DNA from: an uncultured Ruminococcus sp.
GTDB lineage: Bacteria; Bacillota; Clostridia; Oscillospirales; CAG-272
Length of the DNA: 17,607 nt
Direction: 5' to 3'
Assembly: GCA_902765885.1 (NCBI GenBank)
Contig: CACXBN010000194.1
Coordinates: 1 to 17,607 of the forward strand
The notes under the pieces: model-generated
Told to the model about the DNA's origin: nothing
What the model saw: the letters and a program-made list of their open reading frames with translations, nothing else
The model's database searches: none
Part shown: positions 1-6,499 of the stretch, in pieces
Numbering within the stretch: the first letter of the stretch is position 1
How the letters are laid out: each line of letters begins with the position of its first letter
Translations under genes and position numbers: made by a program

Positions 1-689
1 ACTTCAAGATAACTGTAGCCCATTTTCATAAGAGCTTCATGTTCTTTTGCTTCTGCGCCTATACTGATTTCCTGCTCAACTTTCTTCTTGAGCATATAAC
101 CGTCTTTTGCATGAGTGTGAACTACATATTTTCCTAAATACTTCAGAGCTTCTTCAGGTCTGTCATCAGAAACCATTACAAGGTTTGCAGGGTCAAAGTT
201 GACTCTTACGCCGCTTGCTCCGAGAGAATCAAGAAATTCACCGAGGATTTTGCCTTTTTCCGGTCCTGTTTCAACAGCAAAAGCGGCACCTACGGAATCA
301 GCGTACAGAGCGAGTTCTCTGCATGCTTTTCTCATTATTTCTTTTGTTTCGCATTCTTTTTCGGGAACGGTTCCGATATGTGTAGTAACTATATTGCATT
401 CAAGTTTAAGTGAAAGATCCAATATTCTTTTTGATTTTTCAATCAGTTCAGGGTTTTCATCAGGGTTTGCGAATCCTCTGCCGAAATCTCCACATAATGC
501 GGAAATAACCAATCCATGAGACTTGACAAAATCGAGAGTTTCCTTAATCTTGGATTCTGTCATGTTGTCAGGACAAATCTCTCCGTCTGTTGCATAAATC
601 TGGAGTCCGTTGATTCCCAAAGATGCAGCCTTTTCGACGCCTCCCTTAAAACCAAGTCTGAAAGACTCTAACATTGCACCGATTTTCAT
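1..689 (-). CDS. Sugar phosphate isomerase/epimerase-like TIM-barrel protein (3' end cut off by window)
   Basis: The open frame runs from an ATG at 689 to the window edge without a stop, giving about 229 residues; the C-terminus is missing. A clear AGGAGG ribosome binding site lies at 701-706. I read it as a member of the xylose-isomerase-like / AP-endonuclease-2 TIM-barrel family. The N-terminus begins MKIGAMLESFRLG, and likely metal-ligand segments follow in the usual order: THIGTVPE, AVETGPE (Glu), VNFDPAN (Asp) and VHTHAKDG (His). Family members isomerise or epimerise sugars, inositols or sugar acids in the cytoplasm; the substrate cannot be read from this sequence. It starts 21 bases after the stop of the helicase-loader gene with no visible terminator between, so it is probably the last visible member of that operon. 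The family is fairly sure, the exact activity unknown. Confidence 0.85.
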   Translation of the reverse strand, partial: MKIGAMLESFRLGFKGGVEKAASLGINGLQIYATDGEICPDNMTESKIKETLDFVKSHGLVISALCGDFGRGFANPDENPELIEKSKRILDLSLKLECNIVTTHIGTVPEKECETKEIMRKACRELALYADSVGAAFAVETGPEKGKILGEFLDSLGASGVRVNFDPANLVMVSDDRPEEALKYLGKYVVHTHAKDGYMLKKKVEQEISIGAEAKEHEALMKMGYSYLE

Positions 690-710
690 TAGTGTAAGTT
701 CCTCCTAGTA

Positions 711-1682
711 TTAGTCTATATTATTTTTAATTTTTTGCTCGCGTATATCTGTTCCGCTGAACAGAAGCACTTTGAATTCTCCGAACAATCTTGAAAAAAT
801 TCTGTCATTATACGTTTTCAGAAGTTGATCTGCATCTAAATTCGTATTTATTATTGTAGACTTATTCATGTTGATTCGCTTGTTGATCAAATCATACAGA
901 CATGAAACTGTATAGCTGGAAATAAACTCAGTTCCGAGGTCATCGATTATAAGCAGATCACAGTCATAATATTTATCAAGATCAATAGGGCTGTCACTGT
1001 CATAGCTGAATCTTCTGTTTTGGTAATTGTCAAATAATTTAAACGCAGTTTCGTAAATAGTATAGAAACCCTTGTTGATTACCGTAATAGCAGTTGCTGT
1101 CGACAAATGTGTTTTTCCGAGCCCTGTAGGGCCAAGAAGGATTATATTTGATGAAGATCCCGGCTTAAATTCTTCGGCATATTCCTTTAAGAATTCAACG
1201 TTGTTCTCCATAGCTATTTTATCATTATTTTGGTAATAATCAAGAGAAAAATTATCAAATGTCTGCTTTTGGGCAAGTGTATAGAGCCCTGATTCCTTCA
1301 GAATCTCCATGTTTATTTCTTTTTTCAGACATTTACATCTTTTTGCGCCGACATAACCGGTATCGTTGCATTCATTGCAATAGTATTTGTAGTCACAATA
1401 ATCTTCCGGATAGCCATTCGAGATCAACAGGTCTTTCTTTCTCGAAACAAGTTTTTCATATTCTGATCTTACTTCATCTATTGCCTCTACTCCTAAAAAG
1501 GATGAGAACAATATCTTCTGTCCAGCCTTCTGAAGTTCAAGATCCACTTCGGAAAACCCGGGAATTTTTTCAGAAACTTCACGAATATGATTGTCAAAAG
1601 TTCTTCTGACATCTGCTAATCTGCTGCTTATTGTGTTTTCAGCTTTTGCAAGAAAATCTGCTCGTGCCATAATACTTGTCAT
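711..1682 (-). CDS. dnaC: DnaC/DnaI-like replicative helicase loader, AAA+ ATPase with Cys4 zinc-binding motif
   Basis: This 323-residue protein is a predicted loader that places the replicative helicase on DNA during initiation or restart. An N-terminal helical region is followed by a four-cysteine cluster (Cys102, Cys105, Cys116, Cys118), as in the zinc-binding N-terminal part of DnaI-type loaders. The ATPase core shows Walker A GPTGLGKT (184-191), Walker B LLIIDD (243-248), a sensor-1-like TIINTN near 277-280 and an arginine-finger box DRIFSRLF. The first ATG overlaps the stop of the DnaD-like gene (ATGA), suggesting translational coupling. A second ATG at 1670 (MARADF) is possible, because the AGGTGG upstream directly abuts the first ATG and is 12 bases from the second. 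The DnaD-loader pairing strongly supports the role. Confidence 0.9.
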   Translation of the reverse strand: MTSIMARADFLAKAENTISSRLADVRRTFDNHIREVSEKIPGFSEVDLELQKAGQKILFSSFLGVEAIDEVRSEYEKLVSRKKDLLISNGYPEDYCDYKYYCNECNDTGYVGAKRCKCLKKEINMEILKESGLYTLAQKQTFDNFSLDYYQNNDKIAMENNVEFLKEYAEEFKPGSSSNIILLGPTGLGKTHLSTATAITVINKGFYTIYETAFKLFDNYQNRRFSYDSDSPIDLDKYYDCDLLIIDDLGTEFISSYTVSCLYDLINKRINMNKSTIINTNLDADQLLKTYNDRIFSRLFGEFKVLLFSGTDIREQKIKNNID

Positions 1683-2647
1683 CCACCTTGTTTCTTGGAT
1701 TTTTCTGTTCTTTTTAATGCGGCTTCAAAGAATGAACTGCTAGAAGAAAAACTGGATTTGGTTTTGGATGCCACAGGCTGTTTCTTCTCTTTTTCTTTTA
1801 TATTATCTGCTTTGGCTTCATCAACAGTTTTGATTCCTTTGTTATACCAGTTCTCAAGGATAGCATTAGCATAATTAATGCTTGCCTGATTCGTATTCTG
1901 GATAGTCAGATCATATGCATACTTGATGACATCTTTGCTGAATTTATATTTTGTAAGCCACAATTCCACATGAGATTTTTCGTTTTCTGTGAACTCTCTT
2001 TTGTTTCCACCGAAGAAAGTAGCTTTCACATAATTGTTGAAACTGTCACGCTGTTCAACATTTCTGATTTCTTCATCCAATGCATCTGATGTAATTATTC
2101 CTTTGTCGTAAAACTCAAGTGCGATCTTTTCAATATACCTGATACTTTTTCTTCTTCTCTCAACGGCATATTGGCAAAGGAGCAGCACATAATCTTCCGG
2201 CAAATTCAAATCGTTAACAAGAGATATTATTATAGAGGTTTCTGTTGTGTTGAACAGTTTTCCGAGAACTTCTTCGCATGAATGAATAAAGTCTTTATAT
2301 CCTTTATTGGCATCTATAACATCTGCAATTTCTTCGGCTGAATAGGAATGGAGGGTGTTAGACTGGATTATTTTTGTTTCCTTATTGTGTTCATGTTCAT
2401 CGGAGCCGTACTTATCGTTTTCGTCTAAAGAAATTAATCCCGATTTAACCAATGCCTTTACAGCTTTATTAAAGGAATTCTCGGTCATGTCAAGCTGGGT
2501 GCAAAGTGACTTCACATCAAAGCTGGGTTCTGCATAAACGGCAATGAGGACCTGTAACTCCTCCTTTGTAGCATTGGGAAGAAATGCGATCACTTCATTT
2601 TGCGGAAGAGAAAGGATTGTATCATTATAGATTCTTTTGATTTTCAT
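1679..2647 (-). CDS. DnaD/DnaB-like primosomal protein with tandem DnaD domains
   Basis: This 322-residue protein resembles Firmicutes primosome proteins DnaD and DnaB, which remodel origin DNA and recruit the helicase loader. Residues about 25-78 look like a winged-helix domain. Two copies of the DnaD C-terminal motif follow: YIEKIALEFYDKGI near 171-184 and the canonical YxxxIxxxW form YANAILENWYNKGI near 259-272. Two such domains recall B. subtilis DnaB more than DnaD. The tail (about 280-322) is Lys/Ser-rich and probably disordered. The start is an ATG preceded by AGGAAC at suitable spacing. It follows tsaD by 49 bases and overlaps the loader gene by 4 bases, so the two initiation proteins are probably made together. 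Confidence 0.88.
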   Translation of the reverse strand: MKIKRIYNDTILSLPQNEVIAFLPNATKEELQVLIAVYAEPSFDVKSLCTQLDMTENSFNKAVKALVKSGLISLDENDKYGSDEHEHNKETKIIQSNTLHSYSAEEIADVIDANKGYKDFIHSCEEVLGKLFNTTETSIIISLVNDLNLPEDYVLLLCQYAVERRRKSIRYIEKIALEFYDKGIITSDALDEEIRNVEQRDSFNNYVKATFFGGNKREFTENEKSHVELWLTKYKFSKDVIKYAYDLTIQNTNQASINYANAILENWYNKGIKTVDEAKADNIKEKEKKQPVASKTKSSFSSSSSFFEAALKRTEKSKKQGG

Positions 2648-2696
2648 TTGTCAAGTTCCTAAAGAATCCATACTGATATCACGATCCGTGTACTGT

Positions 2697-3782
2697 CTAG
2701 ATTCTTTTTTCCTTTAAACTATTTAAATATATGTGTGATGCTTCATCAGATGCGTATGCGTTGAGATAACTGTCTGCTTTTATACCTTCGAGATAATTAT
2801 AATAGCCTGCGGCTGCTGTCATCGCACCGTTGTCGCCGCAATACTTAATGGAAGGAACGATCAGTTCTATTTTATGTTTTATGCACACAGATGATACCGC
2901 TTTTCTCAAATGAGAATTTGCGGCAACTCCACCTGCAAGAATAAGTTTCTTTACGCCTTTATATTTTGAATGTATTATAAGATTTTCAAGTTTTTTTGAT
3001 ATTCCTTCACAGATTGTTTTAGTAAACGAACCTGCTATCTGCCTCTTTACATCTTCTGGAATCACATCTGTTTTGTTTTTCTGTTTATAGTTATTGATAT
3101 AATTAAGAACAGCCGTTTTTAACCCGCTGAATGAGTAGTCATACGAATCGTCATTCACTGCAGGAGAGGGAAAACTGATGTAACTGGTATCAGTGCTGCC
3201 AAAAGCTTCCGCGGCAAGTTTATCCATAGCAGCTCCGCCGGGGTAGGGGAGTCCGAGAAGTCTTCCTACCTTATCGAATGCTTCGCCGCACGCATCATCT
3301 CTTGTACTCCCCAGCTCTGTATATTCATTATTGTTTATTACTTCATAGAGGCTGGTGTGTCCTCCTGATACTACAAGAGCGAGATAATACTGATCATCAA
3401 ATTCATGTTCCAGATGAGCTGCAGCCACATGGGCTTTAATGTGATCTACGGGAATAAGTGCTTTTCCAGTGGATGAAGCAAGTGCTTTTGCGAAACCTAC
3501 ACCGACCAAAAGAGAACCTATTAGTCCCGGAGCAAAGGTAACGGCAACAGCGTCAATATCCGAAAGGGAAGTGCCCGATTCGTTTATGGCGCTTTCAACA
3601 ACGTTTGATATAGCCTCACAATGAGCTCTGCTTGCAATTTCAGGAACGACCCCGCCGTACAGGGAATGGATCGGAATTTGTGATGATACTATATTTGATT
3701 TTACTGAGAACCTGTTTCCGTCTATTTGGACAACCGATGCGGCTGTTTCATCACATGAGCTTTCTATGCCTAAAATTATCAT
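2697..3782 (-). CDS. tsaD: tRNA N6-adenosine threonylcarbamoyltransferase TsaD
   Basis: TsaD transfers the threonylcarbamoyl group from threonylcarbamoyl-AMP to A37 of ANN-decoding tRNAs (t6A), acting in the cytoplasm with TsaB and TsaE. The 361-residue sequence has the family landmarks: the N-terminal ESSCDET, metal ligands HIKAH (His114 and His118), the nucleotide-binding SGGHT (139-143), GEAFDKVGRLLGLPYPGG (166-183), SFSGLKTAV, GGVAANSHLR and CGDNGAM. The length is slightly above the usual 335-345 residues. The start ATG overlaps the rimI stop (ATGA). tsaB and tsaE are not in this window, so they must be encoded elsewhere. Confidence 0.97.
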   Translation of the reverse strand: MIILGIESSCDETAASVVQIDGNRFSVKSNIVSSQIPIHSLYGGVVPEIASRAHCEAISNVVESAINESGTSLSDIDAVAVTFAPGLIGSLLVGVGFAKALASSTGKALIPVDHIKAHVAAAHLEHEFDDQYYLALVVSGGHTSLYEVINNNEYTELGSTRDDACGEAFDKVGRLLGLPYPGGAAMDKLAAEAFGSTDTSYISFPSPAVNDDSYDYSFSGLKTAVLNYINNYKQKNKTDVIPEDVKRQIAGSFTKTICEGISKKLENLIIHSKYKGVKKLILAGGVAANSHLRKAVSSVCIKHKIELIVPSIKYCGDNGAMTAAAGYYNYLEGIKADSYLNAYASDEASHIYLNSLKEKRI

Positions 3783-4237
3783 TTTTCTACCTCTTCATTA
3801 TCTAGGCATAAACACATATCTATTGCGTCTTCAACCGGTTTAGTATAATAATTTTTTCTTATAGTCAACTGTTCAAAATTGAATGATTTGTATAATGACA
3901 GTGCTGGTATATTTGATTTTCTGACATCAAGATAAGCATTCCTGACACCATTTTTCTTCATTATTTCAAATGAATATTTAAGAAGTGATGATGCTATGCC
4001 CATCCGTCTCTTTTCGGGAATCACAGCGAGATTAAGTATTTCAGCTTCTTCATCTATGAGATAGAAAAAAATATATCCTATGACTGTATTGTCATCATCC
4101 AGTGCCAAAAATATGTTACATGGCTCGGATTCCATAGCGGATTTAATGGAATTCTTAGACCAGGCATCACTGAAGGTCTTTATTTCAATATCGTAAATAC
4201 TGTCCAAATGAGTTAAATTTGCTTTTTCTATTCTCAT
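3779..4237 (-). CDS. rimI: Ribosomal protein S18-alanine N-acetyltransferase RimI-like (GNAT)
   Basis: This 152-residue protein is a compact GNAT acetyltransferase. The acetyl-CoA pyrophosphate-binding loop is RRMGIAS (77-83) within AVIPEKRRMGIASSLL. The C-terminal half has the RimI-typical run LDVRKSNIPALSLYKSFNF, then a Tyr pair and EDAIDM (130-141). RimI acetylates the N-terminal alanine of S18. Its position directly before tsaD with an ATGA overlap matches the frequent rimI-tsa linkage in bacteria and supports this name over a generic GNAT. It also overlaps the upstream phosphatase gene by 4 bases. Confidence 0.92.
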   Translation of the reverse strand: MRIEKANLTHLDSIYDIEIKTFSDAWSKNSIKSAMESEPCNIFLALDDDNTVIGYIFFYLIDEEAEILNLAVIPEKRRMGIASSLLKYSFEIMKKNGVRNAYLDVRKSNIPALSLYKSFNFEQLTIRKNYYTKPVEDAIDMCLCLDNEEVEK

Positions 4238-4731
4238 TTTTTCTCACCAAACATCATATCAAAAGAAGCTATAATATCCTCAAGACATTTTTTATAATCT
4301 TCAACATCCCCTCCGAACGGATCGGAAATCTCGGTAGGCAGGGAAGAGATCTTTGAAGCATATTCAGGAAATTTAATGATCATGCTGAATGCATGAGATG
4401 AGGTAACTCCATAAATATAATCCGCGCTTTTGATCATTGATTCATTAAGCGTTGTGGAAATATGATTGGCGTAATCATTTCCTGGTCTGCTTTTAATACC
4501 AAATTCTTCGAGGGCTGCTATGGCATTTGCGCTTATTGGAGATCCGTCACCGTAAAGTCCAGCCGATATTGCAAATCTGCTTTCGTTTGCATACTTGTCA
4601 TTGAATACTGCTTCACACATCGGAGAGCGGCAAGTATTACCTGAACAAACAAACAAATAAACTTTCGGTGTTATAATTCCATCGTATTTTTTCTCTGGTA
4701 CCTGTAAAACATCAGATTGAAGTGTATCCAA
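4234..4731 (-). CDS. Low-molecular-weight phosphatase, YwlE-like (predicted protein-arginine phosphatase)
   Basis: This 165-residue protein belongs to the low-Mr tyrosine phosphatase fold. The catalytic loop C-x5-R-S is CSGNTCRS (Cys29, Arg35) and the general acid is Asp137 in SDPFGGD. The loop has Thr33 where classical tyrosine phosphatases carry Ile/Leu; in B. subtilis YwlE this Thr confers phosphoarginine specificity, so arginine phosphatase activity is predicted. No in-frame ATG precedes the catalytic loop. The frame begins with TTG at 4731, giving about 22 extra residues before the core compared with YwlE. The frame is open upstream only to the dCMP deaminase stop at 4750-4752. It lies 18 bases after that gene and overlaps rimI by 4. 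Family sure; substrate and exact start inferred. Confidence 0.87.
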   Translation of the reverse strand: MDTLQSDVLQVPEKKYDGIITPKVYLFVCSGNTCRSPMCEAVFNDKYANESRFAISAGLYGDGSPISANAIAALEEFGIKSRPGNDYANHISTTLNESMIKSADYIYGVTSSHAFSMIIKFPEYASKISSLPTEISDPFGGDVEDYKKCLEDIIASFDMMFGEKK

Positions 4732-4749
4732 AAAATCATCCCCAGTATT

Positions 4750-5238
4750 TTAATATCCGAATGTTCCTGAAAGGCTGTCATCATCCGTGATCCAGTCTTC
4801 AGTGTTTATTACTCTGAATTCAAGTTTGGTATCTCTTATATACACTTTGGATATTCCTGCATTCAGTATCATTCTTTTACACATCATGCAAGAGTTTGTA
4901 CCTGCAACTATCTCACCGGTCCCGGGTTCTGTACAGCACATATACAGAGAAGAACCAAGCATGCTTTCTCTGGAAGCAGCAATAATCGCATTTGCTTCAC
5001 TGTGAACAGATCTGCACAGTTCATATCTTTCTCCACGGGGAATTCCAAGAGTTTCTCTGGTACAGCGCATCAGATCAGAACAATTCTTTCTTCCTCTGGG
5101 AGCGCCATTATAACCTGTAGATATAATTGTATCATTCTTGACAATTATAGCCCCATATCTTTTTCTGAGGCATGTGCTTCTTTCAGAAACAGTTTGAGCA
5201 ATATCAAGGTAATAATTTATTTTACTGACTCTCTCCAT
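4750..5238 (-). CDS. dCMP deaminase / ComEB-like cytidine deaminase-family protein
   Basis: This 162-residue zinc deaminase most likely converts dCMP to dUMP for dTMP synthesis. The catalytic motif H-x-E is His79-Ser-Glu81, and Cys117 and Cys120 (NSCMMC) complete the zinc site. The usual Pro before the first Cys is replaced by Ser. An insert with further Cys residues (CSDLMRC...ELCRSVH, about 53-79) resembles the second metal site seen in some dCMP deaminases. GYNGAPRG (42-49) is typical of the family. The ATG start has AGGAG nearby. It is the first gene of a long operon with a promoter at 5273-5302. In B. subtilis a relative is called ComEB, but no competence genes are seen here. Confidence 0.92.
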   Translation of the reverse strand: MERVSKINYYLDIAQTVSERSTCLRKRYGAIIVKNDTIISTGYNGAPRGRKNCSDLMRCTRETLGIPRGERYELCRSVHSEANAIIAASRESMLGSSLYMCCTEPGTGEIVAGTNSCMMCKRMILNAGISKVYIRDTKLEFRVINTEDWITDDDSLSGTFGY

Positions 5239-5272
5239 AAAATTCTCCTATGTAGTAATCACATACACAGTT

Positions 5273-5302
5273 ATTATAAATAATTAAATATAATAAAATC
5301 AA
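5273..5302 (-). promoter_or_regulatory. Sigma-A-type promoter of the dCMP deaminase-tsaD-dnaD operon
   Basis: On the minus strand TTGATT (5297-5302) and TATAAT (5273-5278) are separated by 18 bases. The predicted RNA starts near 5266, leaving a short leader before the ATG at 5238. It lies between the tRNA-Glu terminator and the first operon gene, where a promoter is expected. Confidence 0.65.
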
Positions 5303-5332
5303 TGTTTTTACGAAATTTACCAAAAAATATAG

Positions 5333-5360
5333 AAAAAAAGAGACCTGCGAAGCAAGTCTC
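5333..5360 (-). terminator. Rho-independent terminator after tRNA-Glu
   Basis: On the minus strand a 9-bp stem (GAGACTTGC / GCAGGTCTC, one G-T pair) with a very short loop is followed directly by seven T residues. It begins a few bases after the 3' end of tRNA-Glu and insulates the tRNA from the operon promoter just downstream. Confidence 0.85.
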
Positions 5361-5362
5361 AA

Positions 5363-5434
5363 TGACCCGTGGGGGAATCGAACCCCCGTTTACGCCGTGA
5401 GAGGGCGTTGTCTTAGCCGCTTGACCAACGGGCC
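5363..5434 (-). tRNA. tRNA-Glu (anticodon CTC)
   Basis: The minus strand folds into a complete 72-base cloverleaf. The acceptor stem is GGCCCGT/ACGGGTC with one G-T pair, the anticodon stem ACGCC/GGCGT is perfect with loop CTCTCAC, and the T stem GGGGG/CCCCC closes a TTCGATT loop. The anticodon at loop positions 3-5 is CTC, which reads the Glu codon GAG. CCA is not encoded; the discriminator base is A. Confidence 0.96.
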
Positions 5435-5442
5435 TTATTAGA

Positions 5443-5481
5443 ACGGAAATGATTATATCACAACAATCATTTCCGTGTCAA
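5443..5481 (-). promoter_or_regulatory. tRNA-Glu promoter with an embedded perfect 12-bp inverted repeat
   Basis: On the minus strand a consensus TTGACA (5476-5481) and TATAAT (5452-5457) are 18 bases apart, 18 bases from the tRNA 5' end. A perfect inverted repeat, ACGGAAATGATT (minus strand, 5476-5465) and AATCATTTCCGT (5454-5443) with a 10-base gap, fills the spacer and runs from the -10 box to the expected start site. The promoter is clear. The repeat could be an operator, or a hairpin in readthrough RNA from the gene upstream; it lacks a following T-tract. Confidence 0.8.
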
Positions 5482-5498
5482 GATTCAAAAATAATCTT

Positions 5499-5915
5499 TT
5501 ATTTATTGACTGCAATATCCTGGATTTTTCTGGCCCAGTCGACAATATCCTGTCTGTTTTCAAGTGAAATTTTAGAACCGAAAATGCCGCATTTTACGAA
5601 ATACGGTTCATCAATATAATTTGTTCCAGCGTTTATAAGAATGTTTTTCAATTCTTTTTCAGCATCCGAATCAGGAGAGCCATCTATAAAAAGGGCAACG
5701 TTCTTAGATCTTGACGGTATCAGTTCAGAAGCAAATCTTCTGACTTTATCGTCAAGTTTTCCTTTGGATGAGATACCTATAAGCACAAGTTTTTCATTAT
5801 CTGCAGGATATGCAGGCGGAATATCGTTAACCAGACAGTTGCAGGCTTGACCGATTGCTTCTGCATAAGTTTTAAACTGTTTATTGGCAGACAAATACAT
5901 AACGCGCATTTTCAT
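5499..5915 (-). CDS. Flavodoxin-like domain protein of unknown function
   Basis: The best start is the ATG at 5915 (MKMRVMYLSANKQF), 5 bases after GAGGTGG; a GTG at 5924 lies inside that site. The product has about 138 residues. The N-terminal strand, the following helix and the repeated alternation of hydrophobic strands (KLVLIGISSKG, KNVALFIDGSP, PYFVKCGIFGSKI) suggest a flavodoxin-type alpha/beta fold as in small Clostridia flavodoxin-domain proteins. The usual Thr/Ser-Gly-Asn-Thr phosphate-binding loop after the first strand is absent (SANKQFKT instead), so FMN binding is doubtful. No signal peptide or membrane segment is seen. It is followed by tRNA-Glu on the same strand. The fold is a moderate-confidence inference and the role is unknown. 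Confidence 0.6.
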   Translation of the reverse strand: MKMRVMYLSANKQFKTYAEAIGQACNCLVNDIPPAYPADNEKLVLIGISSKGKLDDKVRRFASELIPSRSKNVALFIDGSPDSDAEKELKNILINAGTNYIDEPYFVKCGIFGSKISLENRQDIVDWARKIQDIAVNK

Positions 5916-5924
5916 AATAGCCAC

Positions 5925-6499
5925 CTCAAAAATTTTGTATAATTGTAATATTATTTATAAACAGGAAATTTAGTAGAGTACAGTTCATCAGACGAGAGAT
6001 TATTAAAGATAATGAATTAATTGTCTGAACTACAGTATTTCATCATAATCCTAATCAAACAGAAAAAGATATTTGAATAATAGATCATACAACAGATACA
6101 CGAATCAGCCGCGAGATAATTCATTATAAATAAAATTATAATTATTGTAAAGATGAAACGCAATAATTCATATAGTCATGATAAAAACGTGCGAATGAAT
6201 AACCGTACGCAATCATAATAAATCATACAATGCGAATTATAAATGATAAGAAGAACAACAGCATATTTATAAGGATTATATTTTTAAACCCGAATAATAG
6301 CACATTTAGGCTTAAAACCCCTGTTTTATGCCATTTTCGCTTCCCTAAATTATACAAAATATGCATTTTGTATAATTTATCATATATTTATAACCACTTC
6401 CCGATAATGTCTGCTCTCGACGTTAATTACGGATTTATCGATGACTTTTTCTCGTCTCGTTAAGGCAAAATCATTCGTAAGTATGACCGAGTGAAATAA
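5925..6499. other. Gene-free intergenic region, very AT-rich
   Basis: About 575 bases lie between the 3' end of the GH95 gene and the flavodoxin-like gene. I see no open frame with a good start and ribosome binding site; a 77-codon frame on plus (6230-6463) has low-complexity Ile/Asn/Phe composition and is probably chance. The region contains a perfect 15-bp inverted repeat (6346-6379) and a weaker imperfect stem (5982-6031). No T-tract hairpin typical of a GH95 terminator is obvious. Confidence 0.6.
6346..6379. repeat. Perfect 15-bp inverted repeat with 4-base loop
   Basis: TAAATTATACAAAAT (6346-6360), ATGC, then ATTTTGTATAATTTA (6365-6379) is a perfect dyad. It has no adjacent T-tract and is AT-rich, so it is a poor intrinsic terminator. 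Thirteen bases of the half-site (ATTTTGTATAATT) recur at 5932-5944 beside the ribosome binding site of the flavodoxin-like gene. An operator pair or chance similarity in AT-rich DNA are both possible. Confidence 0.7.

Noticed and set aside
5443..5476. Dyad before tRNA-Glu as an intrinsic terminator of the flavodoxin-like gene
   Set aside because: The stem is good but no T-tract follows in the minus direction; kept as a possible operator instead.
5955..5997. Hammerhead ribozyme suggested by CTGATGA on the minus strand
   Set aside because: No GAAA box or flanking stems in the required order follow the CTGATGA.
6230..6463. Small plus-strand protein gene of 77 codons
   Set aside because: No ribosome binding site, low-complexity Ile/Asn/Phe composition, and it runs through the perfect inverted repeat; probably chance in AT-rich DNA.
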